A stretch of 32,630 nucleotides of DNA from UBA2402 sp044371005 (GCA_044371005.1 JBILUL010000044.1:1-32630); one strand, 5' to 3'. Shown: positions 15,219 to 23,681, counted from the first letter of the stretch. Numbers and translations are program-made. The notes: generated by a model from the sequence alone, not told the origin.

Positions 15219-15644
15219 TCCACACCACAAGGAGACTCGTTCATGAAGCACTTTGCGATTCTTGTGGCGGCAGTCGTGCTCAGCATGCTCACGAACGCGG
15301 CACGCGGTCAGCTCGCCATCGAGTGGTCCACCGTCGACGGCGGCGGCACCACGCTCTCCACCGGCGGCACCATCGAACTCAGCGGCACCATCGGCCAGGC
15401 TGATGCTGGCTCCATGGGCAGCGGCTCAACCGTTTTCTACGGCGGCTTCTGGGCCGTAGAGCTCGCTCCTGCGCCTTGCCCCGCTGACTATAACCAGGAT
15501 GGTGGTGTCGATGGTCAGGACGTTGACGCCTTCTTTGCCGCCTGGGAAAGCGGCGAGATGGTTGCCGACGTCAACCAGGATGGCGGCGTCGACGGCCAGG
15601 ATGTCCAGTTCTTCTTCGAAGTCTGGGAAGCCGGCGGCTGTTGA
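15193..15644. repeat. Duplicated module end, copy 2
   Basis: Partner of 10796-11247 at a fixed 4397-base offset. It covers the last codons of the collagen-like gene, the spacer with its ribosome site, and the complete small dockerin-tagged gene. The terminators beyond the repeat are unrelated in sequence. Confidence 0.9.
15243..15644 (+). CDS. Small secreted protein with C-terminal dockerin-like GC tag (copy B)
   Basis: A 133-residue paralogue of the protein at 10846, differing at 8 positions. Three lie in the signal peptide (V9A, L11V, T18N), three in the Gly-rich segment (I24L, A41G, S43T) and two in the tag (DWET becomes AWES). The same aaggag ribosome site precedes it. All residues expected to bind calcium in the duplicated D-x-N-x-D loops are kept, as are the bracketing Cys79 and Cys133. 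It lies 24 bases after collagen-like gene B and must be co-transcribed with it, since the next terminator is at 15705. Conservation of the pair through duplication implies that the two products work together, though how is unknown. Confidence 0.85.
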   Translation: MKHFAILVAAVVLSMLTNAARGQLAIEWSTVDGGGTTLSTGGTIELSGTIGQADAGSMGSGSTVFYGGFWAVELAPAPCPADYNQDGGVDGQDVDAFFAAWESGEMVADVNQDGGVDGQDVQFFFEVWEAGGC

Positions 15645-15704
15645 TGCAATACGCCCCGTTGTGCCGCGTTGGGCAAGGGGCAGACATCTTGAGTGACTCA
15701 CACC

Positions 15705-15740
15705 GCCGCGGCGGAGCCTTTCGTGGGGCTCCGCCGCGGC
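15705..15740 (+). terminator. Strong intrinsic terminator after module B
   Basis: gccgcggcggagcc (15705-15718) pairs perfectly with 15727-15740 around an 8-base loop, and tttcattt follows. It ends the second collagen-dockerin operon. Confidence 0.9.
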
Positions 15741-15799
15741 TTTCATTTGGGTGGCAACCGCCTCGATCTGTGGCCGGTATGCATCTCCTATAACTCCGC

Positions 15800-16399
15800 A
15801 TGCTCCCACGCCCCCTGATCGCCCTCTCCATTGCCTGCACGCTCGTGCTCGGTGCGTGCAGTGATCCGGTCGCACAGCTCAACGCAGCGGTAGCCACTGC
15901 TGCCTCGCCGACCGGCGGACGGTCCGCCGCGGCTACGGAGTTGGCCAGCAAGATCCGAGCGGGCACACTCAAGTTCTCGGATTCGATGGACCGGGCCAAC
16001 ACCATGCTCGATGAGGTCGCGACGGGCAAGACCAAGAGCGCCGATGCAACGGCGTTCGCCGGCGCGGTGCTTGATGCAGGAACCATGATCGATGACCTGC
16101 TGCCCAAGCAGGGCGAGATGGAGCTTTTCTGGATCAATGTGGGGCGTCTGGCGTTCAGGGCCGCGGAAGAAGCGCACGCGGCTGACCGCGTGCCGGAGGC
16201 AATGACGCTCGTCTTTGCCGGGCCGCAGCGCTGGCAGAACCAGGCGTACTGGGAGCGGTACTCCGATCACGATGGGCTTGCCGCGATCATTCTGGCCAAG
16301 AGTGGACAGGTGGCCGTCGCCCTCGAGCGGCTCCGGTCACGCGCGGAACTTCGGGGTGTTGCGCTTGAGGTGTACGAACTGCTCACCAAGCCGCAGTGA
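15800..16399 (+). CDS. Putative lipoprotein, unknown function
   Basis: A 199-residue protein with a type II signal peptide: basic start MLPRP, hydrophobic IALSIACTLV, then lipobox LGAC with the lipid-bearing Cys at residue 20. The mature part is Ala-rich and probably mostly helical (AATELASKIRAG, SMDRANTMLDEVATG, ALERLRSRAEL); a WQNQAYWERY segment sits near residue 150. No family is recognised. The start is the only ATG that gives a clean lipobox; a Shine-Dalgarno is not obvious. It lies between the module B terminator and the convergent methyltransferase gene, 37 bases from its stop, so it is probably transcribed alone. Confidence 0.7.
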   Translation: MLPRPLIALSIACTLVLGACSDPVAQLNAAVATAASPTGGRSAAATELASKIRAGTLKFSDSMDRANTMLDEVATGKTKSADATAFAGAVLDAGTMIDDLLPKQGEMELFWINVGRLAFRAAEEAHAADRVPEAMTLVFAGPQRWQNQAYWERYSDHDGLAAIILAKSGQVAVALERLRSRAELRGVALEVYELLTKPQ

Positions 16400-16436
16400 C
16401 GGCCCGTTGATCGTGATGGCCAGCGGATCGAAGCGT

Positions 16437-17909
16437 TCAGTCTTCCTTACCGACTTCGAGATATCCAAGCGACAGCAGGTGCGCGAGGAACTTGCCTGAC
16501 TGCTTGACCGCATGGCCCGGATCCGACTTGATGCGCTTGGCCATCACCGCGATGATCTCGCGGCTTGGCGTCATTCCATCCAGGAACCCCAGCAGTTCCG
16601 CGGCATGCGAATCCAGTCCGATCTCAAAGTCAAACCCAACCGTCTGACGGAGCGTTGATCGCTCGATTGACCAGCCGCCACCCTTGGTGCCATGGCGTTC
16701 CTGCGTGAGCACGTGATCCTCGCACAAGCCCAGGGGAAGATCCGCCAGCTCTGCGTGATCGTTGCACTGCTGCAGGATCGTCTGATTGTCGAAGATGCGA
16801 AGGATCTGCTTGCTGGCCTCACCATTGCACGATTCCATCGGCAGCGAGTTGGTGCGGAACCAGTTGCGGCCAGTGGTTGCAGTTCGCTTGCGCAGAATCA
16901 GCACGCCCAGGCTCACCGCGCGGGCTCCGAGCTGATCAAAGCTCTTCTGCCATGCTTCGCGGGAAATGGGTGAGGCGCCGGCACTGGCGAGCTGTGCTTC
17001 GTGCATCCACTGCTCGATGTACTCCTCGGCGGTTTCCTGCCGCGTCTCGATGAGCCACGCGTCACAGCCGGATGAGGCCAGCCATGCCATGGGTCGGCTT
17101 GCCCAGTCGTCATCGGCGCGGTGATGCCAGTTGCAGGCAATGCAGGCAAAGCCACCTTCGGCCAGTTGCTTTGGCGTCTCCCGAACGAGCTGCTCAACGA
17201 GCGCATCGCCTTGTGCGAAGCCTCCCAGGCAGACCAGATCGTGCGGAGGCGAGATGATGAAGGGCGGATTGCTCACAATGAGGTCGAAGGGTTCCTCATC
17301 CTTCACCGGCTCGAAGAGACTTCCATCTCGAAGTTCAATGTTGGTGATGCCGTTGAGCTCGATGCTCCAGCGGGCAAAGTCCAGCGCTCGCGGATTGACA
17401 TCCGTGGCGATCACCTTGCCTGAGTGCTCCGAAGCGACCATGGCGTGAAAGCCCTGGCCGGTGCCGATGTCGAGTGTGCGGGCTGACTCGTATCGGACAG
17501 TGAGCGTCGAGAGCATGCTCGTGGCCATGCCCACACCAAGCACGTGATCGGGCTTGAGTGCGTGGCCTGTTTCACCGGGTTCAAAGTCGCGCAGCGTGAG
17601 GAGGTTGCCAATCGGCACGATCGCCGCGGCGGACTGCACCTGCATCTCCCCCACCGCAATCAGAATGCCCCGCGAACGCAGCTCGGCCAGCGGGAACGGG
17701 GCCAACGCCGCCTCCACGCGGCGTGCCTCCACGGGCACATTGAGGAAGAAGAGACGGATCAGTGTGTTCAGCGAGGTCGGCTCACTGGTCGCGGCGATGG
17801 CCTGCTGACGATCGATGGGCTGGCCTCGAAAGGCTCCCAACTCGTGAAGTGCCCGGCGGGTATAGCCGCATTCGTGCAGAATCTCTTTGAGCGTGCCAAG
17901 CGAGTGCAT
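16437..17909 (-). CDS. Class I SAM-dependent methyltransferase (PrmC/HemK-like core)
   Basis: A 490-residue cytoplasmic methyltransferase. An N-terminal helical domain (to about 130; YTRRALHELG, TLIRLFFLNVPVEARRVEAAL) precedes a Rossmann core with AdoMet motif I TLDIGTGQGFHA (about 145-156), an acidic residue in IATDVNPRALDFA, and the NPPF tetrapeptide (about 213-216) that marks methylation of an amide or exocyclic amine in a planar group. About 170 C-terminal residues follow with no recognised domain. Related two-domain proteins occur in actinobacteria and planctomycetes with unproven substrates. The start is set at ATG 17909; a longer reading would run through the terminator and the tRNA-Gly gene. 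ATG at 17969 is a possible alternative. It converges with the lipoprotein gene. Confidence 0.85.
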   Translation of the reverse strand: MHSLGTLKEILHECGYTRRALHELGAFRGQPIDRQQAIAATSEPTSLNTLIRLFFLNVPVEARRVEAALAPFPLAELRSRGILIAVGEMQVQSAAAIVPIGNLLTLRDFEPGETGHALKPDHVLGVGMATSMLSTLTVRYESARTLDIGTGQGFHAMVASEHSGKVIATDVNPRALDFARWSIELNGITNIELRDGSLFEPVKDEEPFDLIVSNPPFIISPPHDLVCLGGFAQGDALVEQLVRETPKQLAEGGFACIACNWHHRADDDWASRPMAWLASSGCDAWLIETRQETAEEYIEQWMHEAQLASAGASPISREAWQKSFDQLGARAVSLGVLILRKRTATTGRNWFRTNSLPMESCNGEASKQILRIFDNQTILQQCNDHAELADLPLGLCEDHVLTQERHGTKGGGWSIERSTLRQTVGFDFEIGLDSHAAELLGFLDGMTPSREIIAVMAKRIKSDPGHAVKQSGKFLAHLLSLGYLEVGKED

Positions 17910-17985
17910 GGGTGAACCGTCTTTGGTGTTGGAGGGTGGAGCGAAGGGCCTGTGGGACAATGCCAGCATAGGCCAAAAACGAAAC

Positions 17986-18014
17986 TCGCCGCCCCGGAGA
18001 TTCCGGAGCGGCGA
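17986..18014 (-). terminator. Intrinsic terminator of tRNA-Gly
   Basis: tcgccgccccgg (17986-17997) pairs with 18003-18014 at 11 of 12 positions, with a 5-base loop. On the minus strand the stem is followed by gtttcgttttt. It lies 10 bases beyond the tRNA 3' end and upstream of the methyltransferase start, so that gene needs its own promoter or read-through. Confidence 0.85.
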
Positions 18015-18023
18015 GCCGTAAGA

Positions 18024-18094
18024 GCGGGTGAAGGGACTTGAACCCTCGACATCTACCTTGGCAAGGTAGCACTCTACCACTGAGTTACACCCGC
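18024..18094 (-). tRNA. tRNA-Gly(GCC)
   Basis: The 71-base minus-strand gene folds as a standard cloverleaf. Acceptor is gcgggtg/cacccgc, D arm actc/gagt, anticodon stem ctacc/ggtag with loop ttgccaa giving anticodon GCC, and the T loop is ttcaagt. CCA is not encoded. It reads GGY glycine codons. A terminator lies 10 bases downstream, so it is probably a single-gene unit. Confidence 0.97.
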
Positions 18095-18188
18095 TTGACT
18101 GCGAACACTTTTCGACGGTTTTGCCGCCGCAAGTGGGAAGAAAGATAATGCGGTCGCCTCAAAGAGTCAAATCAGGTTGGTCTGTACC

Positions 18189-18217
18189 GGCACATTCCTT
18201 GTGATTAGTCCTATAAT
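18189..18217 (+). promoter_or_regulatory. Candidate promoter for the D-2-hydroxyacid dehydrogenase gene
   Basis: A perfect tataat at 18212-18217 stands in an AT-rich island of an otherwise GC-rich region, 116 bases before the start codon. The -35 position (ggcaca, 18189-18194, 17-base spacer) is a poor match, so only the -10 element is persuasive. Confidence 0.35.
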
Positions 18218-18332
18218 ATCTATTCCATGGGTGCCATGAAGGGGATTTGCGGGTAAACGGGCGAGATGTCGGGTTCGAGAAACTCTGGGGCGTTCGGGCA
18301 GGAATTGGATCGCGAAGGCGGTACGCTTGGCC

Positions 18333-19298
18333 ATGAACGACAAGCACCTCATCACGATCACGCGGCGGACTCCCGGCACTCCCAGTGTTGAGGGGGCGGA
18401 GTTTCGCATTCTGGGCGATCAGAAGCCCACCCGCGAGGCCTTGCTCGCTGGAATCAAGGGCAGTCATGTCGTGGTCACGATGTACTCGGACAAGGTGGAT
18501 CGGGAGTTTCTGGACGCGGCGGGGCCGCAACTCAAGGGTGTCTGCAACTTCGCGGTCGGCTACGAGAATTTTGATCTGGCGTTGTGTCATGAACGCGGCG
18601 TGGTGACCACCAATACACCGCATGCAGTGACGGAAGGGACGGCGGATCTGGCGTGGGCACTGGTGCTCGCCGCGGCGAGGCGATTGATTGAGGCTGACCG
18701 TTACGCGCGCAGCCCCGAGTATCCGGCCCGTGGCCACCTGGGCATGAGCGATTTTCTGGGTCAGGACCTGACGGGACGCACGCTGCTGATTGTGGGTGCA
18801 GGGCGCATCGGGTATGCGACGGCGATGCGTTCGCGTGGCTGGGGCATGAAGGTGCTCTATGTGGCGAGAAGCCGGCACTGGGACTTTGAGCTTGCACCGC
18901 TCGCGGCGGAGCGTGTGGAGTTGATGGACGGACTCTCGCGGGCGGATGTCGTGAGCATTCACTGTCCGTTGACGCCGCAGACCAGGCATCTGATGAATGC
19001 CGCGGCGTTTGCGGCGATGAAGCCGGGAGCGATTCTGGTGAATACGGCGCGTGGTCCGATTGTGGATGAGCAGGCGTTGGTGGATGCGCTCGCGGCGGGG
19101 AAGCTGTATGCCGCGGGGCTTGATGTGTTTGAACAGGAGCCTGTGGTGCATCCGGCGTTGATTGCCAATCCGCGTGTGGTGCTGACGCCGCACATTGGGA
19201 GTGCGGAGACGCGGTATCGGGAGATGATGACGGCGATGGTGTGTGAGAATGCGCAGGCGATTCTCGCCGGCAAGGAGCCGCCCAACCGGGTGCGGTGA
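18333..19298 (+). CDS. D-isomer 2-hydroxyacid dehydrogenase (glyoxylate/hydroxypyruvate reductase-like)
   Basis: A 321-residue NAD(P)-dependent oxidoreductase interconverting a 2-oxoacid and its D-2-hydroxyacid. The glyoxylate/hydroxypyruvate reductase branch is likely but the substrate is not determined. The catalytic domain shows NFAVGYENFD and TNTPHAVTEGTADLAWAL. The nucleotide-binding domain has VGAGRIG at about 154-160. The catalytic triad is present: R240 (NTARGPIVDE), E269 (FEQEPV) and H287 (PHIGSA). The length is normal. ATG 18333 was chosen over TTG 18327 because it is the stronger start codon; the ribosome site is weak. The gene is convergent with the subtilase gene and shares the bidirectional terminator at 19329. 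Confidence 0.92.
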   Translation: MNDKHLITITRRTPGTPSVEGAEFRILGDQKPTREALLAGIKGSHVVVTMYSDKVDREFLDAAGPQLKGVCNFAVGYENFDLALCHERGVVTTNTPHAVTEGTADLAWALVLAAARRLIEADRYARSPEYPARGHLGMSDFLGQDLTGRTLLIVGAGRIGYATAMRSRGWGMKVLYVARSRHWDFELAPLAAERVELMDGLSRADVVSIHCPLTPQTRHLMNAAAFAAMKPGAILVNTARGPIVDEQALVDALAAGKLYAAGLDVFEQEPVVHPALIANPRVVLTPHIGSAETRYREMMTAMVCENAQAILAGKEPPNRVR

Positions 19299-19328
19299 GC
19301 CGCGAGTTGGAGAAACGTCTGAAAAAAG

Positions 19329-19359
19329 AACGAGCCCCGCACTGCGTGCGGGGCTCGTT
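19329..19359. terminator. Bidirectional intrinsic terminator
   Basis: aacgagccccgcac (19329-19342) pairs perfectly with 19346-19359 around a 3-base loop. Leftward transcripts meet a T-run from the gaaaaaag at 19321-19328, so it chiefly serves the minus-strand subtilase gene. It can also stop the plus-strand dehydrogenase transcript. Confidence 0.9.
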
Positions 19360-19389
19360 GGTTACTCAGTGAACTCTGGAGTCAGCGGT

Positions 19390-22300
19390 TCAGCAGCCAC
19401 CCGCTTCCCAGACGCTGAAGAAGTAGGCGACATCTTCGCCATCAACGCCACCGTCGAGGTTGACGTCGGCGATCGATTCGCCGTTCTCCCAGGCGCTGAA
19501 GAAGGCGTCGATGTCGGCGCCGTCCACGCCGCCATCCTGGTTGAAGTCGGCCGGGCAGGGGGTGCTGCACTCGGTGCCGATGGTCATGGTGACGTTTCCG
19601 GTCTGACCCCGCCAGCCGCCGATGCGGATCAGGTAGTTCTGACCTGCGTTGGCCTGGAAGGAGATCTGAGACTGGACGGCACAGCTGTCATCGTTGCAGG
19701 TGATGACGGTGTTGGGCGCGCTGGGGCAGGTGCCTGCGTAGGCTCCCAGCTTGGTATCAAAGCTGCTGCCGCAGAGGACGACTGAGGTGAGACCATCGCA
19801 CGGAGCGACATAGGAGTACCAGACGTCGTTGCCGATGTTGTTGTCATTGAAACCAGAACAGAAGGACTCGGTCGGGCCGCCGGTGGCCGGATCGGTGGTC
19901 GCGTCATTGGTGCAGAAGTTGTGGGTGCCATCGGTGATGGCGATTGCATTGGCACACGAATCATTCACGGGCTTCGTGAAGAATGCGTTGAGGAAGAAGC
20001 TGTTCGTGGCAGACTGGCTGAACTTGGAGACGCGGACATAGACAGTCTGGCCAGGAACCACAACTGTTTCGAGGACCGAGTCAAGGGCTGAGCCGGTATC
20101 CTGAGCACCGCAGTCGGCGACGCCGGACTGGCTGCGGTCATCGATGCAGGCAAAGGGTGCTTCACCGCAGTTGTTGTGAAGCGACAAGACAGTATCGAGA
20201 CCGTTTGCGTCGTTGCTGCCGCACGTAGTCACGCGCAGGCGGCCCGGGGAACATGCCGCGGAGGTGAAGCGATACCAGACATCGCCATTGGTCGCGGAGC
20301 TGCCGCACGGGGACGTGCCGTCGTTGGTGGCGCCAACCAGGGTGCCCGGGAGCGTCAAACCGGTGCTGGTGGCCGAGGAGATGTCGATGGCGTTGCCGCA
20401 GGCATCGTTGGCCAGGCGGAATGTGGCATTTACCACGAAGTTGCCGCCTCCGCCGCCGTAGCGTGAGATGCGGACTCGGACGTTCTGGCCCGCCGCGAGG
20501 TTCAGCGTGACGAGTGAATCCCGCAAGAAAGGCGCATCGAGTGCACCGCATGACGTGGTGTCGTCGTTGCAGCCCAGGATCGTGCCGCCGCAGGCGGAGT
20601 AGACGGTGAGCACCGTGTCGATGCCCGCGTTGACGCCACCGATATCGTGCGTCCCGCACGTTGACACCGTGAACGATCCGCCCATCTGGGCCGGAGCGGT
20701 GAAGGTGTACCAGACATCCTGGTTGCTGGCGCCGCCAGAGCACGTCGTGCCGCCGTCGGAGGCGCTGAAGGTCGCGTTGTTGAGTGTTCCGCTCACGGTG
20801 GTATCGGAAGCAAGAGCGATGGCGTTGGCGCAGACATCGTTCGACGGCGGAGGAGCCGCGGCGGCGACTGCGGCGCGAGCATCGGGGATGCCGTAGCCAT
20901 AGACAGTGTCGTACCCAGCAGCGCCACGGTCCTTGGCGGTCGTGTACATGATGTTCTCGACCTGTGCGGCCGTGAGCGATCCGTTGCGGGAAATGACCAG
21001 TGCCGCAACACCTGCGGTGTAGGGGCAGGAGAAGCTGGTGCCGTTCACCACGGCGTAGTCGCCATTGGCGTAGCCATCGCCGCCGGTGCGGTCAGCCGTG
21101 TAGATGCCTTCGCCCGGTGCCGCGAACTTCTGCTCGGTGCCGAACTGACTGAAGCTGGTCAGTCCTCCCGTGTGGTTGATGGCGCCCACTGCATTCACGC
21201 CCGCAACGCGAGCGGGGTATGCGATCGTGCCTGCACCGCTGTTGCCCGATGATGCGAAGTGGACGATGCCTGCGGTACGGGTGTTGGCGTAGGCAGTTTC
21301 CAACGCGGCGGAGGTGCCGCCGTAGGAGTTGCTGTTGCTGGTCACGCGGTAGCCGTTGGTCTGGCACCAAGACAGTGCATTGATGGAGTTTGAGATGGCG
21401 CCGCCCCAGGTGCCGTTGCAAGGAACGGTAGAGACACCGATGCGTGCCGAGGCCGAACGGCAGTTGGGGGCGATGCCCGCGGTACCGATCGTGTTGTTGA
21501 TGAGGCTCGATACACAGCTGGCACATGCCGTGCCGTGGTTGTCGCAGGCGTTGACGGGCGAACCACCGCTGCCCTGACCGGTGAAGTCCGCATTGGTCGC
21601 GGCGATGCCCAGATCAGGATGGTTGAGCTGTACACCGATATCGAAGATCGCAACGGTGACGGCCGAACTGCCGGTGGTGATATCCCAGGCTTCAACGCCG
21701 TTCATGTCGGCATCAGCGGTGCCGCCGGTCTGCCCGGTGTTGTGAATGCCCCAGAGGTTGCTGAAGAACTGGTCGTTGGGAATCAGACCGCCCATGCCCG
21801 TGATCATCATGTCGGGCTCTGCGAAGACCACATCGGCGCGCTGCGCGATGGTGTTGGCCTGCATCAGCACTTCAAAGCCGTTCTTGCTCGCGGCGGTCGT
21901 GAGATCGACGCCATCCATGCTGGCCCAATCACGCTCGACCAGGATGCCGTTGCCGCCGGCGACCACACTGTTGGCCGCCAGAACTGCATCACGCTTCGCC
22001 GGAGCGGTGCCGGGCGCAAACCCGACGATCACATCGCGCGTCGGGAAGATCGGATACGTTGCGCCCTGAGGACCCAGGGGCAGACTGTGGAAGACCGGCG
22101 TCGCGAAATCAATCGTCGCCTGTGCCGCGAGGCTGGCGACGAGGGTTTCGATGCGCGTTCCGGGGGCGACTTCAACGAGCCACCAGCCAGCGATGGTCCA
22201 GTCCTTCGCCGCGGCGGGGTTGAGACCGACAGCAACCAGCCCCTTGTTCAGCGAAGCGACATCACGTGCCTGCACGGCGACCTGCGTGACATCGAGGCGG

Positions 22301-22449
22301 AGCGTCTCGAACTTCTTGAAGAGATACTTGCCGTACGACGCCTGCTGCTGGGCATCAGACGCGGTGCTTTCCGCCGCGGCGAAGCCGAACATCGGGACGA
22401 CCGCCGCGGAACATGCCGCGGCAATGAGACAACGAATAACCTGACGCAT
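19390..22449 (-). CDS. Secreted S8 subtilisin-like protease with dockerin-like GC tag
   Basis: A 1019-residue exported endopeptidase; the ATG at 22449 is preceded by agggag. The signal peptide covers about 1-25 (CLIAAACSAAVV). A propeptide-like region runs to about 235. The S8 catalytic domain (about 240-510) carries D270 (FDIGVQLNHPDL; Asp-Ile-Gly rather than the usual Asp-Ser/Thr-Gly), H305 (DNHGTACAS), the oxyanion Asn in SSGNSG, and S472 (NGTSFSCP). Three Cys-rich repeats of about 140 residues begin near 535, 679 and 828 (NDxCxNAI, then DVWYxF, TCG, C(N/I)DD); they resemble pre-peptidase C-terminal domains. The dockerin-like tag (965-1019) ends WEAGGC. It probably acts at the cell surface or outside on proteins. 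Transcription ends at the hairpin at 19329. Confidence 0.92.
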   Translation of the reverse strand: MRQVIRCLIAAACSAAVVPMFGFAAAESTASDAQQQASYGKYLFKKFETLRLDVTQVAVQARDVASLNKGLVAVGLNPAAAKDWTIAGWWLVEVAPGTRIETLVASLAAQATIDFATPVFHSLPLGPQGATYPIFPTRDVIVGFAPGTAPAKRDAVLAANSVVAGGNGILVERDWASMDGVDLTTAASKNGFEVLMQANTIAQRADVVFAEPDMMITGMGGLIPNDQFFSNLWGIHNTGQTGGTADADMNGVEAWDITTGSSAVTVAIFDIGVQLNHPDLGIAATNADFTGQGSGGSPVNACDNHGTACASCVSSLINNTIGTAGIAPNCRSASARIGVSTVPCNGTWGGAISNSINALSWCQTNGYRVTSNSNSYGGTSAALETAYANTRTAGIVHFASSGNSGAGTIAYPARVAGVNAVGAINHTGGLTSFSQFGTEQKFAAPGEGIYTADRTGGDGYANGDYAVVNGTSFSCPYTAGVAALVISRNGSLTAAQVENIMYTTAKDRGAAGYDTVYGYGIPDARAAVAAAAPPPSNDVCANAIALASDTTVSGTLNNATFSASDGGTTCSGGASNQDVWYTFTAPAQMGGSFTVSTCGTHDIGGVNAGIDTVLTVYSACGGTILGCNDDTTSCGALDAPFLRDSLVTLNLAAGQNVRVRISRYGGGGGNFVVNATFRLANDACGNAIDISSATSTGLTLPGTLVGATNDGTSPCGSSATNGDVWYRFTSAACSPGRLRVTTCGSNDANGLDTVLSLHNNCGEAPFACIDDRSQSGVADCGAQDTGSALDSVLETVVVPGQTVYVRVSKFSQSATNSFFLNAFFTKPVNDSCANAIAITDGTHNFCTNDATTDPATGGPTESFCSGFNDNNIGNDVWYSYVAPCDGLTSVVLCGSSFDTKLGAYAGTCPSAPNTVITCNDDSCAVQSQISFQANAGQNYLIRIGGWRGQTGNVTMTIGTECSTPCPADFNQDGGVDGADIDAFFSAWENGESIADVNLDGGVDGEDVAYFFSVWEAGGC

Positions 22450-22950
22450 GAATTCTCCCTGTACGTGATCCTCTCCGTCGCTTCGGACCCCACTTGGAAC
22501 CCCAAAAGCGTGGAGACTCTCAGTCTACCCGATGGGTGCCGAATTTCATGTGCGATTTTCGACGATTGTTTCCAGATTCATGCAACTGCCTTGGCGATTT
22601 GGTGATAAGTGGGCACTCGGCGATGCCGAGCTTGTGTCGTGCGCACGCAGGCCATATGCGGGCAGTGTGCAACGCCGATGTGGATCATGATTTCGCGTCC
22701 GGCTGGTTGGATTCAACCAAGGCTGACGTGCAATGTCGCTGAGCCATGCCGCGTGTGAGTGACTGGTGCCCTTGAAGGGCGAACCCTGCCCATCCTTGTG
22801 CCTGAGTGGTCAGATGAGAAGCTGACGGGGCTGGCGATTTTGCCGCCGCGGCGATCTGTCAGCGCGTCGCTCGCCAACCTCGCACGGCGACTTCAAAGGA
22901 CTCACTGCAAATACGCAAGCAAGCAAATACACAAGCGAGCAAAAACGCAA
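22450..22950. other. Gene-free region upstream of the subtilase gene
   Basis: About 500 bases with no credible gene on either strand; the frames that exist are short, compositionally mixed and lack ribosome sites. It should hold the promoter of the subtilase gene near 22500, but no clear consensus was found. Confidence 0.5.
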
Positions 22951-22978
22951 ACACCCCGACGAATCATCGTCAGGGTGT
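22951..22978 (-). terminator. Intrinsic terminator of tRNA-Tyr
   Basis: acaccccgacga (22951-22962) pairs with 22967-22978 at 11 of 12 positions around a 4-base loop. On the minus strand a cgtttttgc tract lies a few bases beyond. It starts 12 bases past the tRNA 3' end. Confidence 0.8.
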
Positions 22979-22989
22979 CGGCTTGAAGT

Positions 22990-23071
22990 GGGCGAGGAGG
23001 GATTCGAACCCCCGAAGGCGTAAGCCAGCAGATTTACAGTCTGCCCCGATTGGCCACTCCGGCACTCGCCC
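22990..23071 (-). tRNA. tRNA-Tyr(GTA)
   Basis: An 82-base class II tRNA on the minus strand. Acceptor is gggcgag/ctcgccc, anticodon stem gcaga/tctgc with loop ctgtaaa giving GTA, a long variable arm (tggcttacgccttc) and T loop ttcgaat. CCA is not encoded. It is a natural substrate of the queuosine pathway that includes QueA. Confidence 0.97.
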
Positions 23072-23345
23072 GCACATCGTTCAGATTGTCAAAGCCCGAC
23101 GACTCTCCCTCTCGGGCGGTTCTGCATGACGCTGAACCATTGCTCGACAGGTCGAAGTTCGGGGCCTGAACGATAGCCCGGACGTCCAAGTGAAGCAACT
23201 GTCGCCAATGTCATCAACGGGTGCAATCGGCGTCTGGATGCTCTGGAGGGGCACGAAATCAGCCACGTTTGGACTCTGGCAGGATGGAAGCCTGAGATCC
23301 GGGCGTGCGTTGGACCGGAAACTCGGCCCGCCCGCTTCGGCCTGC

Positions 23346-23513
23346 TCAGCATCGCCCGCGATGGTGGTGGCCGCCTCGATGGCCACCGTGATAGTGGCCG
23401 CCGCCATCGCCGCAATCGAACACGCAGCCTCCCAGCAGGGTGGCGCACAGGACTGAGAGCGAGATGAGCGCAATGGAACGAACCGCACGAACGTTCGAGC
23501 GAACCAGCAGCAT
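23346..23513 (-). CDS. Tiny His-rich putative lipoprotein
   Basis: A 55-residue product from ATG 23513, with aagga 8 bases upstream. It has a basic N-terminus (MLLVRSNVRAVR), a hydrophobic stretch (SIALISLSVLCATL) and the lipobox LGGC with Cys at residue 30. The mature part is only about 26 residues, begins CVFDCGDGGG and is dominated by His and Gly (GHYHGGHRGGHHHRG), ending in Cys. That composition suggests metal binding at the membrane. The start is chosen because the ribosome site and lipobox line up; reading from 23576 would bury the signal. Small size makes the call tentative. No partner gene is obvious. Confidence 0.55.
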   Translation of the reverse strand: MLLVRSNVRAVRSIALISLSVLCATLLGGCVFDCGDGGGHYHGGHRGGHHHRGRC

Positions 23514-23651
23514 TGGATGTCCTTGGTAGAAGCACCGCCTTGACGCGTGCGTTGGTCCGGAGCCTGCGGGGCACATTGCCCTGCAGCCGGCGTTCGCCGC
23601 GTATGGCTGGGGAGTATGACGCGAACGAGAGTGGGAAGTTCCGCAATTGCA

Positions 23652-23681
23652 GCAGCACGCGGCGAGGTCGCCGCGTGCTGC
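23652..23681 (-). terminator. Hairpin after the Fn3/Ig-like gene
   Basis: gcagcacgcggcg (23652-23664) pairs perfectly with 23669-23681 with a 4-base loop, 31 bases beyond the stop of the minus-strand gene. No long T-run follows, but the stem strength and position favour a terminator. Confidence 0.6.

Noticed and set aside
17910..18080. N-terminal extension of the methyltransferase to 18080
   Set aside because: It would translate through a terminator and most of tRNA-Gly; ATG 17909 gives a family-like start.
21535..22605. Plus-strand frames of several hundred codons opposite the subtilase gene
   Set aside because: High-GC shadow frames. The minus strand has the signal peptide, catalytic triad and tag. 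The same holds for the plus frames at 26397-27575 and 28776-29825 opposite the M36 gene.
23089..23658. Longer minus-strand frames overlapping the His-rich lipoprotein
   Set aside because: Their products are Arg/Pro-rich with no signal or domain; only the frame at 23346-23513 combines a ribosome site with a lipobox.
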